Assembly: GCA_023488645.1 (NCBI GenBank)
Contig: JAMDDL010000117.1
Span: 27,476 to 34,164 of the forward strand
Length of the DNA stretch: 6,689 nt
Direction of reading: 5' to 3'
From: Actinomycetota bacterium
Lineage (GTDB): Bacteria > Actinomycetota > Humimicrobiia > Humimicrobiales > Humimicrobiaceae
Each line of letters opens with the position of its first letter. Position 1 is the first letter of the stretch. A program made the translations under genes and the position numbers. Of the stretch, positions 6,241 through 6,689 are shown piece by piece. The notes beneath the pieces were generated by a model. The model searched no databases and had not been told where the DNA came from. It saw only the letters and a program-made list of their open reading frames with translations.

Positions 6241-6323
6241 ATTTAAGGTGTTTCCTACCAATCTGCTGCACTATTTTTTTATGCTACTTTAGATACATAA
6301 CTGATAAACCATTATATAAAAAA

Positions 6324-6689
6324 TTATATAAGCCGATATCCTATCCCTGGTTCGGTAATTAGATGTTGGGGTCTTCCGGAAGATTTTTCAATTTTCTTCC
6401 TGATCTGTCCGATATAAACTCTAAGATAATGGGACTCGCTTACATATTCATCTCCCCAGACTTTTGAAAGTATATATTTTTGTGTTACAATTTTCTCTTT
6501 ATTTTGTGCTAATAGTTTTAAAATGTCATATTCTATCGGGGATAATTTTATCTCGTTGCCGTTACTGTAAACATTCCTGTTTGCTAAATCGATTTTAAGA
6601 TCCCCAAGTATAATTACCGGGTCATTATCTTCTATTTTCGAATGTCTTATGGCCGTTCTGATCCTTGCAAGCAATTCGCCAATACTGAA
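6324..6689 (-). CDS. kdpE: KdpE-type response regulator, 5' end outside window
   Basis: The minus-strand frame is open to the right edge, giving the last 121 residues of an OmpR-family response regulator. The visible start FSIGELLARIRTAIR is the end of the receiver domain and linker, not a true N-terminus; the TTG at 6674 is internal. Then comes the winged-helix DNA-binding domain: IKLSPIEYDILKLLAQNKEKIVTQ, ILSKVWG, and HYLRVYIGQIRKKIE, ending RPQHLITEPGIGYRLI. The HYLR-Y-G--R-K-E and RP-H-ITE-GIGYR patterns match KdpE, the regulator of the high-affinity potassium transporter KdpFABC, paired with the sensor kinase KdpD. The phospho-acceptor Asp lies beyond the edge. It appears to be the last gene of its transcript, since nothing co-directional follows closely. 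Naming it KdpE rather than another OmpR member rests on these C-terminal motifs. Confidence 0.88.
   Translation of the reverse strand, partial: FSIGELLARIRTAIRHSKIEDNDPVIILGDLKIDLANRNVYSNGNEIKLSPIEYDILKLLAQNKEKIVTQKYILSKVWGDEYVSESHYLRVYIGQIRKKIEKSSGRPQHLITEPGIGYRLI

Noticed and set aside
6135..6242. 35-codon minus-strand ORF between kdpE and the glycosyltransferase
   Set aside because: Its protein is only F/Y/L/K-rich as expected from AT-rich DNA, the ribosome site is poor, and the inverted repeat at 6214-6240 covers its first codons.
6308..6328. ATTATATAA repeats at the kdpE 3' end
   Set aside because: Short A/T-only direct and inverted repeats are expected by chance in DNA of this composition.

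Overview
The window is AT-rich bacterial DNA. Bacterial origin is supported by a lipoprotein N-acyltransferase (Lnt), a KdpE-type response regulator and Shine-Dalgarno sequences before most genes. The two radical-SAM genes, the Fe-S protein and the very low GC suggest an anaerobe, perhaps from a poorly cultured AT-rich lineage. The sequence alone does not fix the phylum.

Layout, left to right. (1) Positions 1-962, minus strand: the N-terminal 320 codons of an apolipoprotein N-acyltransferase, cut by the left edge. (2) Positions 963-1207: an AT-rich divergent intergenic region. (3) Positions 1208-4359, plus strand: a three-gene cluster. It encodes a DUF362 protein with two [4Fe-4S] ferredoxin motifs, then (overlapping by ATGA) a biotin-synthase-related radical-SAM protein that I recognise as LipS1-like, then after 63 bp a second radical-SAM protein that I recognise as LipS2-like. 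(4) Positions 4409-4636, minus strand: a lone Phd/YefM-type antitoxin with a palindrome in its leader. (5) Positions 4637-4895: an intergenic stretch whose core is about 93% A+T. (6) Positions 4896-6053, minus strand: a family 2 glycosyltransferase with C-terminal membrane segments and a TTG start. (7) Positions 6054-6323: an AT-rich spacer with a perfect 10-bp inverted repeat. (8) Positions 6324-6689, minus strand: the C-terminal DNA-binding half of KdpE, cut by the right edge.

The centre of interest is the plus-strand cluster. LipS1 and LipS2 are the split, non-LipA lipoyl synthase first described in archaea and sulfur-metabolising prokaryotes; together they insert two sulfur atoms into an octanoyl chain. 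Here they are encoded with a DUF362/ferredoxin protein of unknown function that is translationally coupled to lipS1. It could serve as electron donor or Fe-S supplier, which is inference. The minus-strand genes (lipoprotein acylation, surface glycan synthesis, potassium-responsive regulation) look like unrelated envelope or housekeeping functions.
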